From contig OX419761.1 in assembly GCA_948567375.1 (NCBI GenBank), forward strand, positions 18,726,501 through 18,790,500: a stretch of 64,000 nucleotides of DNA, read 5' to 3'. Shown piece after piece: positions 1 to 9,743 of the stretch. A program made the position numbers and the translations under genes. The notes below the pieces were generated by a model. The model did not search any database. It saw nothing but the letters and a program-made list of their open reading frames with translations, and had not been told where the DNA came from. The DNA is from Lunularia cruciata (taxonomy: Eukaryota; Streptophyta; Marchantiopsida; Lunulariales; Lunulariaceae). Within the stretch, counting starts at the first letter, position 1; the number at the start of each line of letters is the position of its first letter.

Positions 1-416
1 AGCAGTTTACCCTATCAACTTTCAAAAATTCTAACCTAGTGCGCATAATAGCTCTCACAATAATTTCAAGTCTTCTAACTGAAAGATAACCCAAGATATT
101 ATGTGTAGAAATTTCAAGTCTATATCTTAAACTTGAGATTTTGCCCAAAATCACCTTAATCCCCAAAATCTGCAATACACCTCACACAATCTCTCCAAAT
201 CCTCTCATGTGTACAAGATGTAAAAAATCACTTCAAAGACATCATAATGAACTACTGGGTATAAAAATGGATCTTGGTTCTCTAACATAAGTTCAGCCCT
301 CTCCTCTCCTAATGTTCTCTCCAAGTGAGCTCTCATAGCCTCCTTCTACCTAATGTAGAATTGAACGTGGAACATTATCTTGCCTTCTAGAGAGGTCACG
401 ACAACGGAACCAAAAA
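1..416. other. repeat-derived stretch, no gene seen
   Basis: AT-rich sequence with stops in all frames and no recognisable domain. It borders the left end of repeat A. Its 3' end, read on the minus strand, begins TGGTTCC a few bases outside the repeat edge, which could be taken for a tRNA primer-binding site, but I could not match it to a tRNA with confidence. Confidence 0.4.
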
Positions 417-1108
417 TGTGAGCCGGCCTGTCTCTCACTCAGGATAAACCTCTGATGGCTATTATGGTAGTGCACTATGGACTAAGAAGGCAAGGAACCC
501 CAACTCCATCATACTCCTCCAATGCTAACACTCAAAGACTCAAGACATTGCTCACTAGAGAACTCAATGAGAGAAAGATAGTTGCAAATGAAAGGATGAT
601 GAGTACCTCCTCACCTCTTGTTTATATACTTGTGAAATAGTTATATACCAAAGTTAGTAATTACCGCAGTAACTCAAGTTACTAGACTAAAAGTCAAGTA
701 AAGTCAAAAAGTAGAAAGGAATATCCATTCACATGGGCATATTCCCCTAAGCATGTGACCTTATCTTGACCCAACCACTAAGTCAAGGATTCCTTCACAT
801 GGGCTATTGTTGGACTATAGAAGAATCCAAAACAAAAAGGCTTGGGGACCCAAGAGTTATCAACTCTTTCCTCAAAGCCAAACACCTAGGAATAATACCA
901 AGTCAACACACTAAAATCCAAAATAGTGGTGCTTATCTTTTCTACTTCCTCTAAAGTAAGGTCCACTCTATCTTAACTATGACTAACTTTAGCTAACCAT
1001 GACTAATATAGAACCATCCTTTATCTCTATATAGATAATATCTCTTAAGTACTTGTAATACCAAGCTAAATATCACAATACCACACATATGCACAAATGG
1101 GTGTTACA
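417..1108 (+). mobile_element. LTR-like repeat A, copy 1
   Basis: A 692-bp unit that begins TGTGAGCCGG and ends GGGTGTTACA, so it has the TG...CA ends of an LTR. Two more copies lie at 12272-12957 (same orientation) and 59190-59814 (reverse, truncated). The 59-kb copy is clearly the closer relative of this one. The 5-bp flanks (AAAAA and AGCTT) do not match, so it is not a clean solo LTR. It may pair with the 12.27-kb copy around an interior later hit by other insertions, but the outer flanks do not match either. TATA-like runs occur near 620 and 1030. Orientation is arbitrary. Confidence 0.7.
455..640 (+). other. short reading frame conserved among repeat A copies
   Basis: A 61-codon open frame inside repeat A. 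The same frame stays open at 12283-12513 (76 codons) and, on the minus strand, at 59588-59803 (71 codons). Shared residues include GLRRQ, TPSYSS, TRELNER and NERMMSTS. The 59-kb copy has an in-frame one-codon insertion. I recognise no family. It may be an LTR sequence that happens to be open, or a small protein. Confidence 0.35.
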
Positions 1109-2728
1109 AGCTTGAGCTCTCACCACAAAGCTATCAATTGTATGATTGGTATGAATCCAAAAAACAAGCTCTCCACATATGATGTACTATGTAGAACTAC
1201 CCCTTAGAGATGTTTGGATTTGAAATGGACATCTCTCCATATCAGTCTTCCATAACTCTAGACCGACAATTGAAACCACCCCAACATAAGAGCTACGCAC
1301 CAAAATCTAGTAAGACTCTTTGTTGTATATAAACCTTCACTAAAGGTCCCACCAAACAAAAAATCCCCCTTTGGTTATCCAATACAAAAAATCTACATGT
1401 TAACCACGCTCGCTCAAAGGCCGGTCTAGCTTGTAACTCCTCCAATCTAGCCATTATTTCATGCCATAAACCATTGCTCATTGAGCAAATCTCATGCTCC
1501 TCAACCAACTGAACTCCACTATCAACCACACTGCTCAAGTAGTAGGGACCGCATCATCCTTACTCCCACAAAGCATGACAACCAACCAAAATGCTAAGGC
1601 TAAGTCAACAACCAATGTACACATGTCACTAATAGAGAATAGTGGAAAGTGCATAATCAGTTAAGCCACCTCCAACATTGTGCTAGACTTAGTTTGTGTA
1701 GTAGCAAGTGGCTGAATAGTAGGTAGTCCATCATACACCCATTTACCACCTAACACACCTACACTAAGACATCTAGGAGCCATGGATGTTATTTGGAATG
1801 CTTTAGAAAGTGTAAACGATTGGGGAAGTCTGACTTGTCTGCCATCCTCTCCTCTCTATAGGTCCAACTCCACTTATGCTCCTTTAGGCTTTGGAGCATG
1901 TATTGCACTCCTAGTCATTGTGGTAGATGCATCCACCTATATTGCTTCACACATGTAAGATGTCTCTATCACCCACAAATGAGTTGGAAGCCTCAACACC
2001 CGAATCTGATCTCCTTTGAGCTATGGCCATGTTAGCCAATCTTTGCTCCAATTGCTCAATCCAAGTAGCCATGGTTGTATTAGAAGTAAGGACAGTTATT
2101 GCACTCCTACTAGGTGTGGATCCTCTATCACTTGCCATAACAATTCTACCACTCTGTAACCTTTGGTGTAGGTCAAAGCATTGATCACTAGTGTGACCAA
2201 ATATGTGGCAATGCTCACAATGTCTCTATGCAGGCTGTGATGCACTAGAGGTATTAGGTCTACTGCCATGAGTGCACTCTTTCCTATGATGAGGTCCACC
2301 ACAAGTCCAACAAGGAACACCATCACTCATTGGCTACTATTTGACCCAAAAATGAAGATACGGGTCTGGCTACACTAGGCCATCCACTCACTACATAAGA
2401 TCTAGGCTGCCCATCCTATCCTCAAAAACCAACATAATGGTGCACTCTGCTGCACTTTGGAAGAAGTAACAACTGTGGATGAGATCTCCCTACTAAATTT
2501 TGATGTCACCACTCTCTCTTCCATCATGTTGAGCTCAATATGCTTTGCCAAACCAAATGCCATTGCCAAAGTAAGTGAAGTAGCTTGTAACAACATAACA
2601 TTATGGACTCTACATCAAAACTCCCCATCTAGTATCCCATACCAAAATTGGATTGCATGGGCTGTAGTAACTTCTTGAGTAAAACTGATCAGCCGTCTCA
2701 TACAAGTGTATGCCTTACGTAGGCTCTT

Positions 2729-3473
2729 TGTAATATTTTGAGGACAAAGAGAAGAGAGAAGACACAAATTTCACACTCAAGCATTTGATGCCTCAAAGGA
2801 GCACATTCTCTTTATTATATAGACAAAGAGGATCTCCTCCGAGGAAGCTCCACCACAAGATTATGCACATAGATAGGTGACCTATCAGCAAGATCTACCT
2901 TGGATTACTTACTTGGATGGGTGACATGTTGGTCTTGATCCTATCTAGCTGGTCAAACAAGCTTTGATTGGAGGGAATCTTTTTAGAGAATCTTCCTATA
3001 GGAATCTCAAAATCATGTGGGTGAGGTACTGTTGGAAAGCTCTTGATGAGACAAATCAAGGGGGAGGGAAGGCTAGCCTTTCCTCTAGCAGCCGGGAGGG
3101 GAGGATGGGCAAATTTTTGAGGCCCAATTCATCCATTTAGGCCTCCAAAATTGCCTTCAAAGATTTTAGGCATATTTTGGTTCCTACTCTATTAGTAGAA
3201 GTCCCTTTTTGGTGATATCTTTTTCTTATCTATTTAGTCCATCATGTGTAATATCCTTCCAAATGTTACCAAACCAATTCTCACCTTTAAATCATATGTC
3301 TAGCTATTGGTTCTAAGGTTTTCAAGTCTATTTTGATTTATGCTCTATTTGTAAAAGTACTCTTTTGGTGATGCTTCTATCTAATATATTTTTTCCATCA
3401 TGTATAACATCATTCCAGATGTTATCTAACCAAATTTCACATTGAGATCATATGGCTAGCCCTTGGTATTACA
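2729..3473. mobile_element. solo LTR inside the gag remnant
   Basis: A 745-bp insert bounded by the perfect inverted ends TGTAATA and TATTACA. It is flanked by CTCTT (2724-2728) and CTCTC (3474-3478), a 4/5 match to a 5-bp target duplication. It splits a gag reading frame that can be followed on both sides, so it arrived after that element. A partial relative sharing the right end lies at about 11511-11835. No internal coding region remains, as expected after recombination between two LTRs. Confidence 0.7.
3174..3468. repeat. imperfect tandem duplication within the solo LTR
   Basis: Segment 3174-3312 and segment 3329-3468 are diverged copies of each other, with a period of about 155 bp. Both run from a TTTTGGTTCC-like start through a GGTGAT...CCATCATGT core to a CTAGC end. 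The 11.5-kb relative appears to have only one copy. Confidence 0.55.
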
Positions 3474-3673
3474 CTCTCTCTAGCCTTCCATTGGAATTCT
3501 TGTAAACTCTTCAACTTGTTAGTCTGCATTCCTTGGTTATTCTACCTCAAACATTGGAAGAATTCTACCATGGGGTTAAACCTTGGTACTAAACCACCTC
3601 TTGGAGTAGTACCTCCACTCATAGAAGCACCATCTCCAAGAGATTCACCAATGCTACTAGAGCTAGAACTCAT

Positions 3674-4156
3674 GGTTACTACCAATCTACCCCTAGAAAC
3701 CAAGCTTGAAGTAATGGAGACATAGTTTGAAGACCAATATTATCTCTATAGCTCAATCTACTCCAAGTGAGCTCTCCTAAACTCATGGAAGTTGTCCATC
3801 AGTGGACCCTCCTAAGTGTTGAAATAATCTCTTTCATGCCATGAAGGGTGTGAACAAAGTCAGGTTCCGCATCTACTATAGATCAAATCAACTATCAAAC
3901 TCCTAGATGAAGTCATCCAACTTAATGGTACCCCCTATACTAGACTAACGCATGGGGCCTTTGGAGCCCCATAAATTGTGTCCATGTCTCACAACAACGG
4001 TGCAAACACACCAAGTACACTCTCAACTAAATCAGCTCTTGTGCAAACTCCAACTTAGAGTCAGCCTCCTCTCTCACTAGGACCTGAGATACATGCTGAT
4101 ATTGAGTACCACTCCGAGTAGACCCATAATATATTGTAGCACTATCTCATCTAAAA
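3674..4156. other. repeat-derived spacer ending in the G1 target site
   Basis: No coding signal. This is probably the 5' part of the minus-strand gag element. It ends in the left target-site duplicate TAAAA (4152-4156) of G1 and logically continues at 9744, beyond G1. Confidence 0.4.
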
Positions 4157-4568
4157 TGTAACAATATGGAGTTTAGCAATGAAGTTAGTTGGGCTTACAA
4201 AGTAACACATAAGACAAATTAGCCTAGAATATTTTGGAAGTATCTAGGAAACTTCTTGGGAAGCTTCCCGGCTAGCTTAGCTTGCACCTCAAGTAAGTAG
4301 CTTCTAGAAGCTTCCAACTAGCTTAGCTTGCACGCCAAGTAGGCGACTTCTAGAAGGAACCTTCTTGAGAAGCTTCATAGTTAACTTGGCTTGCACTCTA
4401 AGAAAATGACTTGAGGAAGCTTCTTGACAAGCTTCTCAAGGGCTTTGTATGCTACATATAAATACCAAAGCCAAAGCTCATGCTAGGCATTTTGAGTTTT
4501 CCCTCATTCAAGTGTCCCAATGTGAGTTTCCATTCTCCTATTTCTCTCCTTGGATTCGGTCTTTTACA
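4157..4568 (+). repeat. G1 5' LTR
   Basis: 412 bp, beginning TGTAACAATATGG and ending GGTCTTTTACA. A TATA-like ATATAAATA sits near 4456, followed by the presumed R/U5 region. It contains internal short repeats of the type AAGCTTC...AGCTTAGCTTGCA. Confidence 0.9.
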
Positions 4569-4569
4569 T

Positions 4570-4581
4570 TGGTATCAGAGC
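4570..4581 (+). promoter_or_regulatory. G1 primer-binding site (initiator Met tRNA)
   Basis: TGGTATCAGAGC, one base after the LTR end. This is the classic 12-base complement of the plant initiator methionine tRNA 3' end used to start minus-strand DNA synthesis. Confidence 0.93.
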
Positions 4582-4590
4582 AGAAATAGG

Positions 4591-5742
4591 ATGGATGGAA
4601 TTTATGGACCACCAAATCCACTTCCACCAAACCATTGGGATTTTTGCATCCAAGTACTACCCAAGCATTATTTCACACAATTCATCACCTCACACTTTGG
4701 ACAAGATTTTTTGCATATGATCACCATATTTGAGGAACCCTTGGTGCTTCCGGTTGTAACTTATGGAGAATAGTGGATGTGTTGTTTCTATGTGTTAATA
4801 AATTAGATAAATTGGGAGTGGTGTGATAGAGTAGCAACCATGGTGGAAATTCCCGATGTTATCCTTGCTATGAAACAACAAATCGAGCACCTTACTTGAT
4901 TGTTGGATAAACGAGATCTTTGACAACAAGAGCATGTGGAGAGAGTACCAATTTGAGAAGGAGAAGATTGGATCAGGTTCCCTAAACCCAAGGTATTTGA
5001 AGGTAAGAATCTTTTGGGTGTAGTGGAGAATTTTGTGTTTGATTGTGAACGTTATTTTGAAGCTACCAATCTAGAAGATAGGCAAAAATAGATTCTCTTG
5101 GCTTCTAGCTAATTGGATGGAGTAGCAAAGCTATGGTGGAGATTCCAAGTGGAGCAACCAGAATAAGAAATTGTTGCACCAACCTTGACATGAGCAGAAT
5201 TCAAGAGTGCAATAATTAGTCGGTTCTAAGCTATAAATGCCACACTAGCTACACAAGATAAGTTGGCAGAGTTGAAACAGATTGGCTTTGAAAGAAGTTA
5301 CATCACGCAGTTCCAAAACACCATCATGCAAATTCCAAATATATTGGAAGGTGAAGCTCTGGATTGATTTGTGAGGGGCTTGAAGGCAAGAACCAAATTA
5401 GAGGTAACCATGCGAGAGCCACAACACTTGGAGGAAGCCATGCGGTTGGCCAAACGTTTTGATTCCTTGGTGGTAACAACTTGGTCTTGACCTTGACCTC
5501 CATCAAGCCTACCAATACACTACACACAAGTGGAAGAGCCAGCACCAATGGAGATTGATACCATTCAACGAAGACCACTTGGTGTAGTAGATAGAGAGAA
5601 ACTGTGACAAAATGGTGGTTGTTTTTATTGTCACCAATTGGGGCATCACATTGCTGAATGTCCACTCAAGAATGGACGACCTCAACAAGTTGCCCAAGTG
5701 GAAGTTGTGGAGCGGAATGATCAAGGAAATGAGGAATCCTAG
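4591..5742 (+). pseudogene. G1 gag remnant
   Basis: Gag region with multiple stops. The recognisable part runs from about 4840 (VEIPDVILAMKQQ) through a capsid-like core (KLWWRFQVE near 5130, FVRGLKARTKLEV near 5370) to a zinc knuckle near 5620 (CFYCHQLGHHIAEC, canonical C-x2-C-x4-H-x4-C). Several stops are TGA where arginine would be expected. The 5' portion from the ATG at 4591 is open for only 60 codons, and whether it is truly coding is unclear. Confidence 0.75.
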
Positions 5743-5771
5743 TAGGGGATTTTGAGCCACCTATTGAGAGC

Positions 5772-6251
5772 TTGATTAGTTCCAATGGGATTGAAGGCGT
5801 GACCTATGCAAGTTTGCTTCACTTGCAAGGTTTGATATTCAATTGGGGTTGTAGGATTTTGGTTGATTTTGGAAGTTCAGAGAATTGCATGTCTATGCAA
5901 GTAGCAAAGGAATTAGGTGTTCCCATCAAGCTAGTGATTGAAAGTAGTTTGATGATGGCAGATGGTAGAAAGGGTTTTGCATTCTGCACCTTGCATCCTA
6001 TTACCTTCAAGATTGGGAAGGAGTATTTAGAGTGTATGAGGTTTGTAGTAGCACCTTTACACTATGATATCATTTTGGGTCTACCTTGCCTTGAACGTCA
6101 TAAGGTTCAATTCGATTGGACCCGACGCAAAATTCAAGTACAACACCAAGGTAGGAATTTCCGATTAGGTTGTTTGGCACCTCTGAGTAAGACACCTAAG
6201 AATAGTCAGTCCCAAGATGGGAAGTTTGCCAAGAAGGCAACCATGGAGTAA
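5772..6251 (+). pseudogene. G1 aspartic protease domain
   Basis: An open 159-codon stretch with the retropepsin pattern ILVDFGSSENC near residues 29-39 and the second hallmark DIILGLPCLERH near residue 100. The catalytic triplet is D-F-G rather than the usual D-S-G or D-T-G. The same DFGSS appears in the diverged copy G4. Retropepsins normally process the gag-pol polyprotein. A TAA ends this frame just before the reverse transcriptase. Confidence 0.85.
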
Positions 6252-6314
6252 GCTTGGAAGAGAGATGAGTCCCTAGAAGGGAAGTTTGTTAGCAAAGTAC
6301 CCATAGAGCAAGCT

Positions 6315-7760
6315 TTGGAGGAAGATAAGTCTATATTTGCGGTGTGGATCAAGCCGATTGCACAAGAACAATCTATGGAGGACCAAGAGCCTCATCAAGC
6401 AATGGTTGATCAAATAGTCAAGGAGTTTGTGGACATGTTTCCGAATGATCTGCCAAAGAGATTACCCTCCGATCAAGGTATGCCCTTCAAGATCGAGTTA
6501 TTGCCACGGAGTACTCCAATGAGTAGACCAATCTATCGACTCTCGCCAAAGGAGTTGGAGGAGTTGCGAACAACACTTATTGAGTTGCTGGAGAAGGAAT
6601 TCATATGACATAGTACCTCTCCTTGGGGAGCACCGGTACTATTTGTTCCAAAGAAGGATGGAGGACTTTGTTTTTGTATTGATTATCGTGAGCTCAATAA
6701 GCAAACCGTGAAGAATGCATATCCCTTGCCTTGGATCTATGACTTGCTTGATCAACTAAGTGGAGCATGCTACTTTTCCAAGTTGGATCTTTGCAATAGC
6801 TATTGGCAAATTCCTATTGATAGAGAGGATGTGCAAAAGATTACCTTTTGTACAAGGTATGGGCATTTTGAGTGGTGAGTTCTACCTTTTAGACTTACTA
6901 ATGCTCTAGCAGTCTTCATGTATCAGATGCATCGGGTGTTGGATGGACTATTGGATCAGTCTATGGTGGTGTTCTTGGATGATATCTTAATTTATAGTAA
7001 GACAAAGGTAGAACATGTGAACCATGTGCAAGAAGTCCTAAGACGACTATGACAATGGAAATTTTATTGCAAGAGGTTGAAGTGTGCCTTTTGGCAGAAG
7101 GAGGTTACCTTCTTGGGTCATAAGATCTCATCAAAGGGGATCACGATGGAAGAAGAGAAGATCAATGCCATTACTGATTAGCCTACCCCAAAGGATGCTA
7201 CAAAAGTACAAGCATTCAATGGATTGGCCAGTTTTTACCAACGGTTCATCGATTGTTATGCTCATGTGGCTGCACCATTGATTGACCTCTTGGGAAAGAA
7301 CTTGAGCTTCCAGTGGACCACCCAGCATGAAGAAGCATTCCAGAAGTTAAAACATATGGTGTCTTCAAGACCCATTCTTTAACCATATGATCCTCAACTA
7401 CCTTGTGTGGTTGATTTTGATGCTTCTAACTTTGCAATTGGAGCCGTGCTGCAACAAGAATTCCCAGATGGACTCCATCCTATTGCCTTTGTGTCTTGCC
7501 TACTCAAAACGGCTAAACAAAACTACTATGCTTGAGATCAAGAAAAACTTGCAATGGTATACGCCACCAAGGTATGGAGACATTATCTCTTGGAGAAACA
7601 AGTGATCATGCAAACTGATCACAAACCATTGTTGCAGACCTTACACTTGGAACACATGAAGAGTTGACATCATCGATGGGAGGAACAACTCCAACTATAT
7701 AACATCAAACTTGAGTACAAACCAGGTCGGTCCCATGTCATCCTTGATGCTTTATCATGA
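6315..7760 (+). pseudogene. G1 reverse transcriptase and RNase H
   Basis: Order of recognisable blocks: the entry segment YRLSPKELEELR (about 6534), [15 protein letters not shown] (about 6630), [16 protein letters not shown] (about 6720), YFSKLDL, the catalytic box VVFLDDILIYS (about 6967, both aspartates present), FLGHKIS (about 7112), then RNase H from about 7400 (VDFDASNFAIGAVLQQ) to about 7700 (TDHKPLLQTL, YKPGRSHVILDALS). At least eight premature stops interrupt it (for example 6606, 6877, 7051, 7180, 7380 and 7665), so no enzyme can be made. The domain call itself is secure. Confidence 0.93.
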
Positions 7761-7769
7761 TGACATGAT

Positions 7770-8712
7770 TTGAAGTCTCTTCCTCTCATCACAACGGCAA
7801 TTTCAACGGTGTCAGTTGACTCCAAGGTCCAAAATGAGTTTCAATCAGCTCTACACCAAGATCTCTTTTTCCAAATGGTACATGGTCGTCTTACAACATG
7901 CAATAAGGAGTACAACACCTTCTCCATCAAGGAGGACCTTTTATTCCATGAGGACCGGATCTATGTTCCAGCTAAAGGTGATCTTTGACTTGTGCGCCTT
8001 CAAGAAGCCCATGATTTACCCATTGCTGGTCACATGGGTGTAGACAAGACCTTGGGTACCCTCCAACGTCAATGGTGGTGGCCCAACATGACATGAGATG
8101 TTCAAGAAATTTTCTAATCGTGTGAGAGCTACCAATGTAACAAGGCTAGCAACCAGCAGCCGAGTGGACTCCTTCAACCACTCACTATTCCATCCGCTTG
8201 CTGGGAGCATGTGAGCTTGGATCTCATCCCATCCTTGCCAAAGACAAAACAAGGACACACCGCAATTGTGGTGTTTGTGGATAAGCTTAGTAAGCAAATC
8301 TACTTGGCACCAACTTGTGACACTGTGGATGCTCCAACCTTAGCGCAAATCTACTTTGACAATGTCTTCAAGCATCATGGGATGCCACATGTACTCATCC
8401 CCGACCGTGATTCTTGATTTATCGAGAAGTTTTGGCAAGCACTCTTCCAAATACTCGGCACCAAGCTTGCTTTGTCCATGGCCTATCATCCTCAAACAGA
8501 TGGACAAACCAAACATGCAAATCATACATTGGAGGACATGTTATGCACCTTTGTCAATGTCCACCATACCAATTGTAACGAATGTCTTGCAGCTGCAAAA
8601 TTTGCCTATAACAATTCCAAACAGGCAAGCACCGGATTTTCTCCTTTCTTTCTCAATTTTAGCCAAGATCTGCTTGTTCCAGATTCTCTTCTTACTCCAC
8701 CTCTATCTTAGG
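7770..8712 (+). pseudogene. G1 integrase core
   Basis: The zinc-binding HHCC module is visible near 8008-8140 (HDLPIAGHMGVDKTL ... CESYQCNKA). The catalytic core follows: first Asp in HVSLDLIPSLP (about 8212), second in HVLIPDRDS (about 8390, then a TGA), and the Glu in HTLEDML (about 8530) after YHPQTDGQTK. All three D, D, E residues are still present, but stops break the frame. Confidence 0.9.
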
Positions 8713-8799
8713 TTCCTCATACTTCCACATTCTTGACCACTATATCCTAATCTCTCCAACAAGCCAAGTCTCACCTCCTTGTTGCTCAGAATTGCCAAA

Positions 8800-9300
8800 A
8801 ACAATATGTAGAACACCATCGTCGTGATCTCACCTTTGAAGTCGGTGATAAAGTCATGCTATCCTCTAGTAACCTCCCTCTTCCACTTGATACCCAAGTT
8901 TATAAACTTGCCCCTAATTGGATAGTACCCTTTGATATCACCCCAATTGTCTCTCCTGTTGCTTATTGACTTGCCTTGCCTTGTCACATGCGTATCCATC
9001 ATGTCTTTCATATTTCCAAGTTGAAACCCTTTGTTCCTAACCCCTCTTCCTTTTCCTCTCGAGCCCAACCTCCCCCTCTTCCTGTCCCTATTAATGATCA
9101 TGAGGAGTCCAAAGTTGATCGTATCCTTGCGCGTCACCATATTCAACTTTGTATTCCATCGCCAACATACGGAGTACAAGGTCCTTTAGAAAGGGTATCT
9201 CCTTCATGATGCCACATGGGAACCTCTTTCTCACCTCCAGAATGCACAAATGGCCATCCAAGACTTTGAAGCTTCATTGGCAACGAGGACATCACCAACT
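8800..9300 (+). pseudogene. G1 integrase C-terminus and chromodomain
   Basis: The GPF-like module reads FEVGDKVMLSSSNLPLP, then PNWIVPFDITPIVSPVAY (about 8830-8970), then HHVFHISKLKPFVP. After a proline/serine linker comes a chromodomain-like tail: ESKVDRILARHH (about 9105), then in another frame ATWEPLSHLQNAQMAIQDFE (9217-9276). Chromodomains of this kind target integration to heterochromatin. There is a frameshift in the middle of the chromodomain. Confidence 0.82.
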
Positions 9301-9314
9301 AGCGGCAGGGGATA

Positions 9315-9738
9315 TGTAACTATATGGAGTTTAGCAACAAAGTTAGTCGGGCTTACAAAGTAACACATAAGACAAATTAGCCTAGAATATTTTGGAAAAA
9401 TCTAGGAAGCTTCTTAGGAGCTTCCCAACTAGCTTAGCTTGCACATCAAGTAAGTAGCTTCTAGAAGGAAGCTTCTAGAAGCTTCCAACTAGCTTAGCTT
9501 GCATGCCAAGTAGACGGGTTCTAGAAGGGAGCTTCTTGAGAGCTTCCTAGTTAACTTGGCTTGCACTCTAAGAAAGTGACTTGAGGAAGCTTCTTGAGAA
9601 GCTTCTCAAGGGCCTTGTATGCTACCTATAAATACCAAAGCCAAAGCTCATGCTAGGCATTTAGAGTTTTCCCTCATTCAAGTGTCCCAATGTGAGTTTC
9701 CATTCTCATATTTCTCTCCTTGGATTTGGTCTTTTACA
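9315..9738 (+). repeat. G1 3' LTR
   Basis: 424 bp, same ends as the 5' LTR. It carries a 12-bp insertion relative to it (an extra GAAGCTTCTAGA-type unit) and about 25 substitutions. The right target duplicate TAAAA follows at 9739-9743. Confidence 0.9.
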
Positions 9739-9743
9739 TAAAA

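Larger units (their letters stand above)
1290..3673 (-). pseudogene. gag-like polyprotein remnant with zinc knuckle
   Basis: Read on the minus strand, a gag-type ORF starts at the ATG at 3673 (serine-rich MSSSSSSIGE start, then a Gly/Pro-rich segment). It is broken by the solo LTR at 2729-3473 and resumes at about 2728 with a stretch ending FWYGILD. Further on there is a segment typical of gag (AMAFGLAKHIELNMMEERV) before a CCHC zinc knuckle. The clear knuckle, near 2190-2230, reads C-x2-C-x4-H-x4-C (CEHCHIFGHTSDQC). Another Cys/His cluster lies just upstream (CWTCGGPHHRKEC, one residue short of canonical spacing). Several frameshifts and stops follow, then loosely coding sequence to about 1290. 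No protease, reverse transcriptase or integrase is attached, so this is either a gag-only element or a stripped remnant. Confidence 0.6.
4157..9738 (+). mobile_element. G1: full-length Ty3/gypsy chromovirus (degenerate coding)
   Basis: A 5582-bp element with two LTRs (4157-4568 and 9315-9738) and a perfect 5-bp target duplication TAAAA at 4152-4156 and 9739-9743. It has an initiator-Met primer-binding site and a purine-rich tract (GGCAGGGGATA) just before the 3' LTR. Domain order is gag, protease, reverse transcriptase, RNase H, integrase, chromodomain, which is diagnostic of chromoviruses. The pol frame can be followed for about 3 kb, but premature stops, mostly TGA, interrupt it. By hand the two LTRs differ at about 25 substitutions over about 410 aligned bases plus a 12-bp indel and two single-base gaps, so the insertion is not recent. 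Relatives G2, G4 and G5 lie in this window. Confidence 0.92.

Noticed and set aside
5840-5900. DFG as a kinase activation-loop motif
   Set aside because: The surrounding text (LVD..SSENC and DIILGLPCL) and the position between gag and RT identify a retropepsin; no other kinase motif is present.
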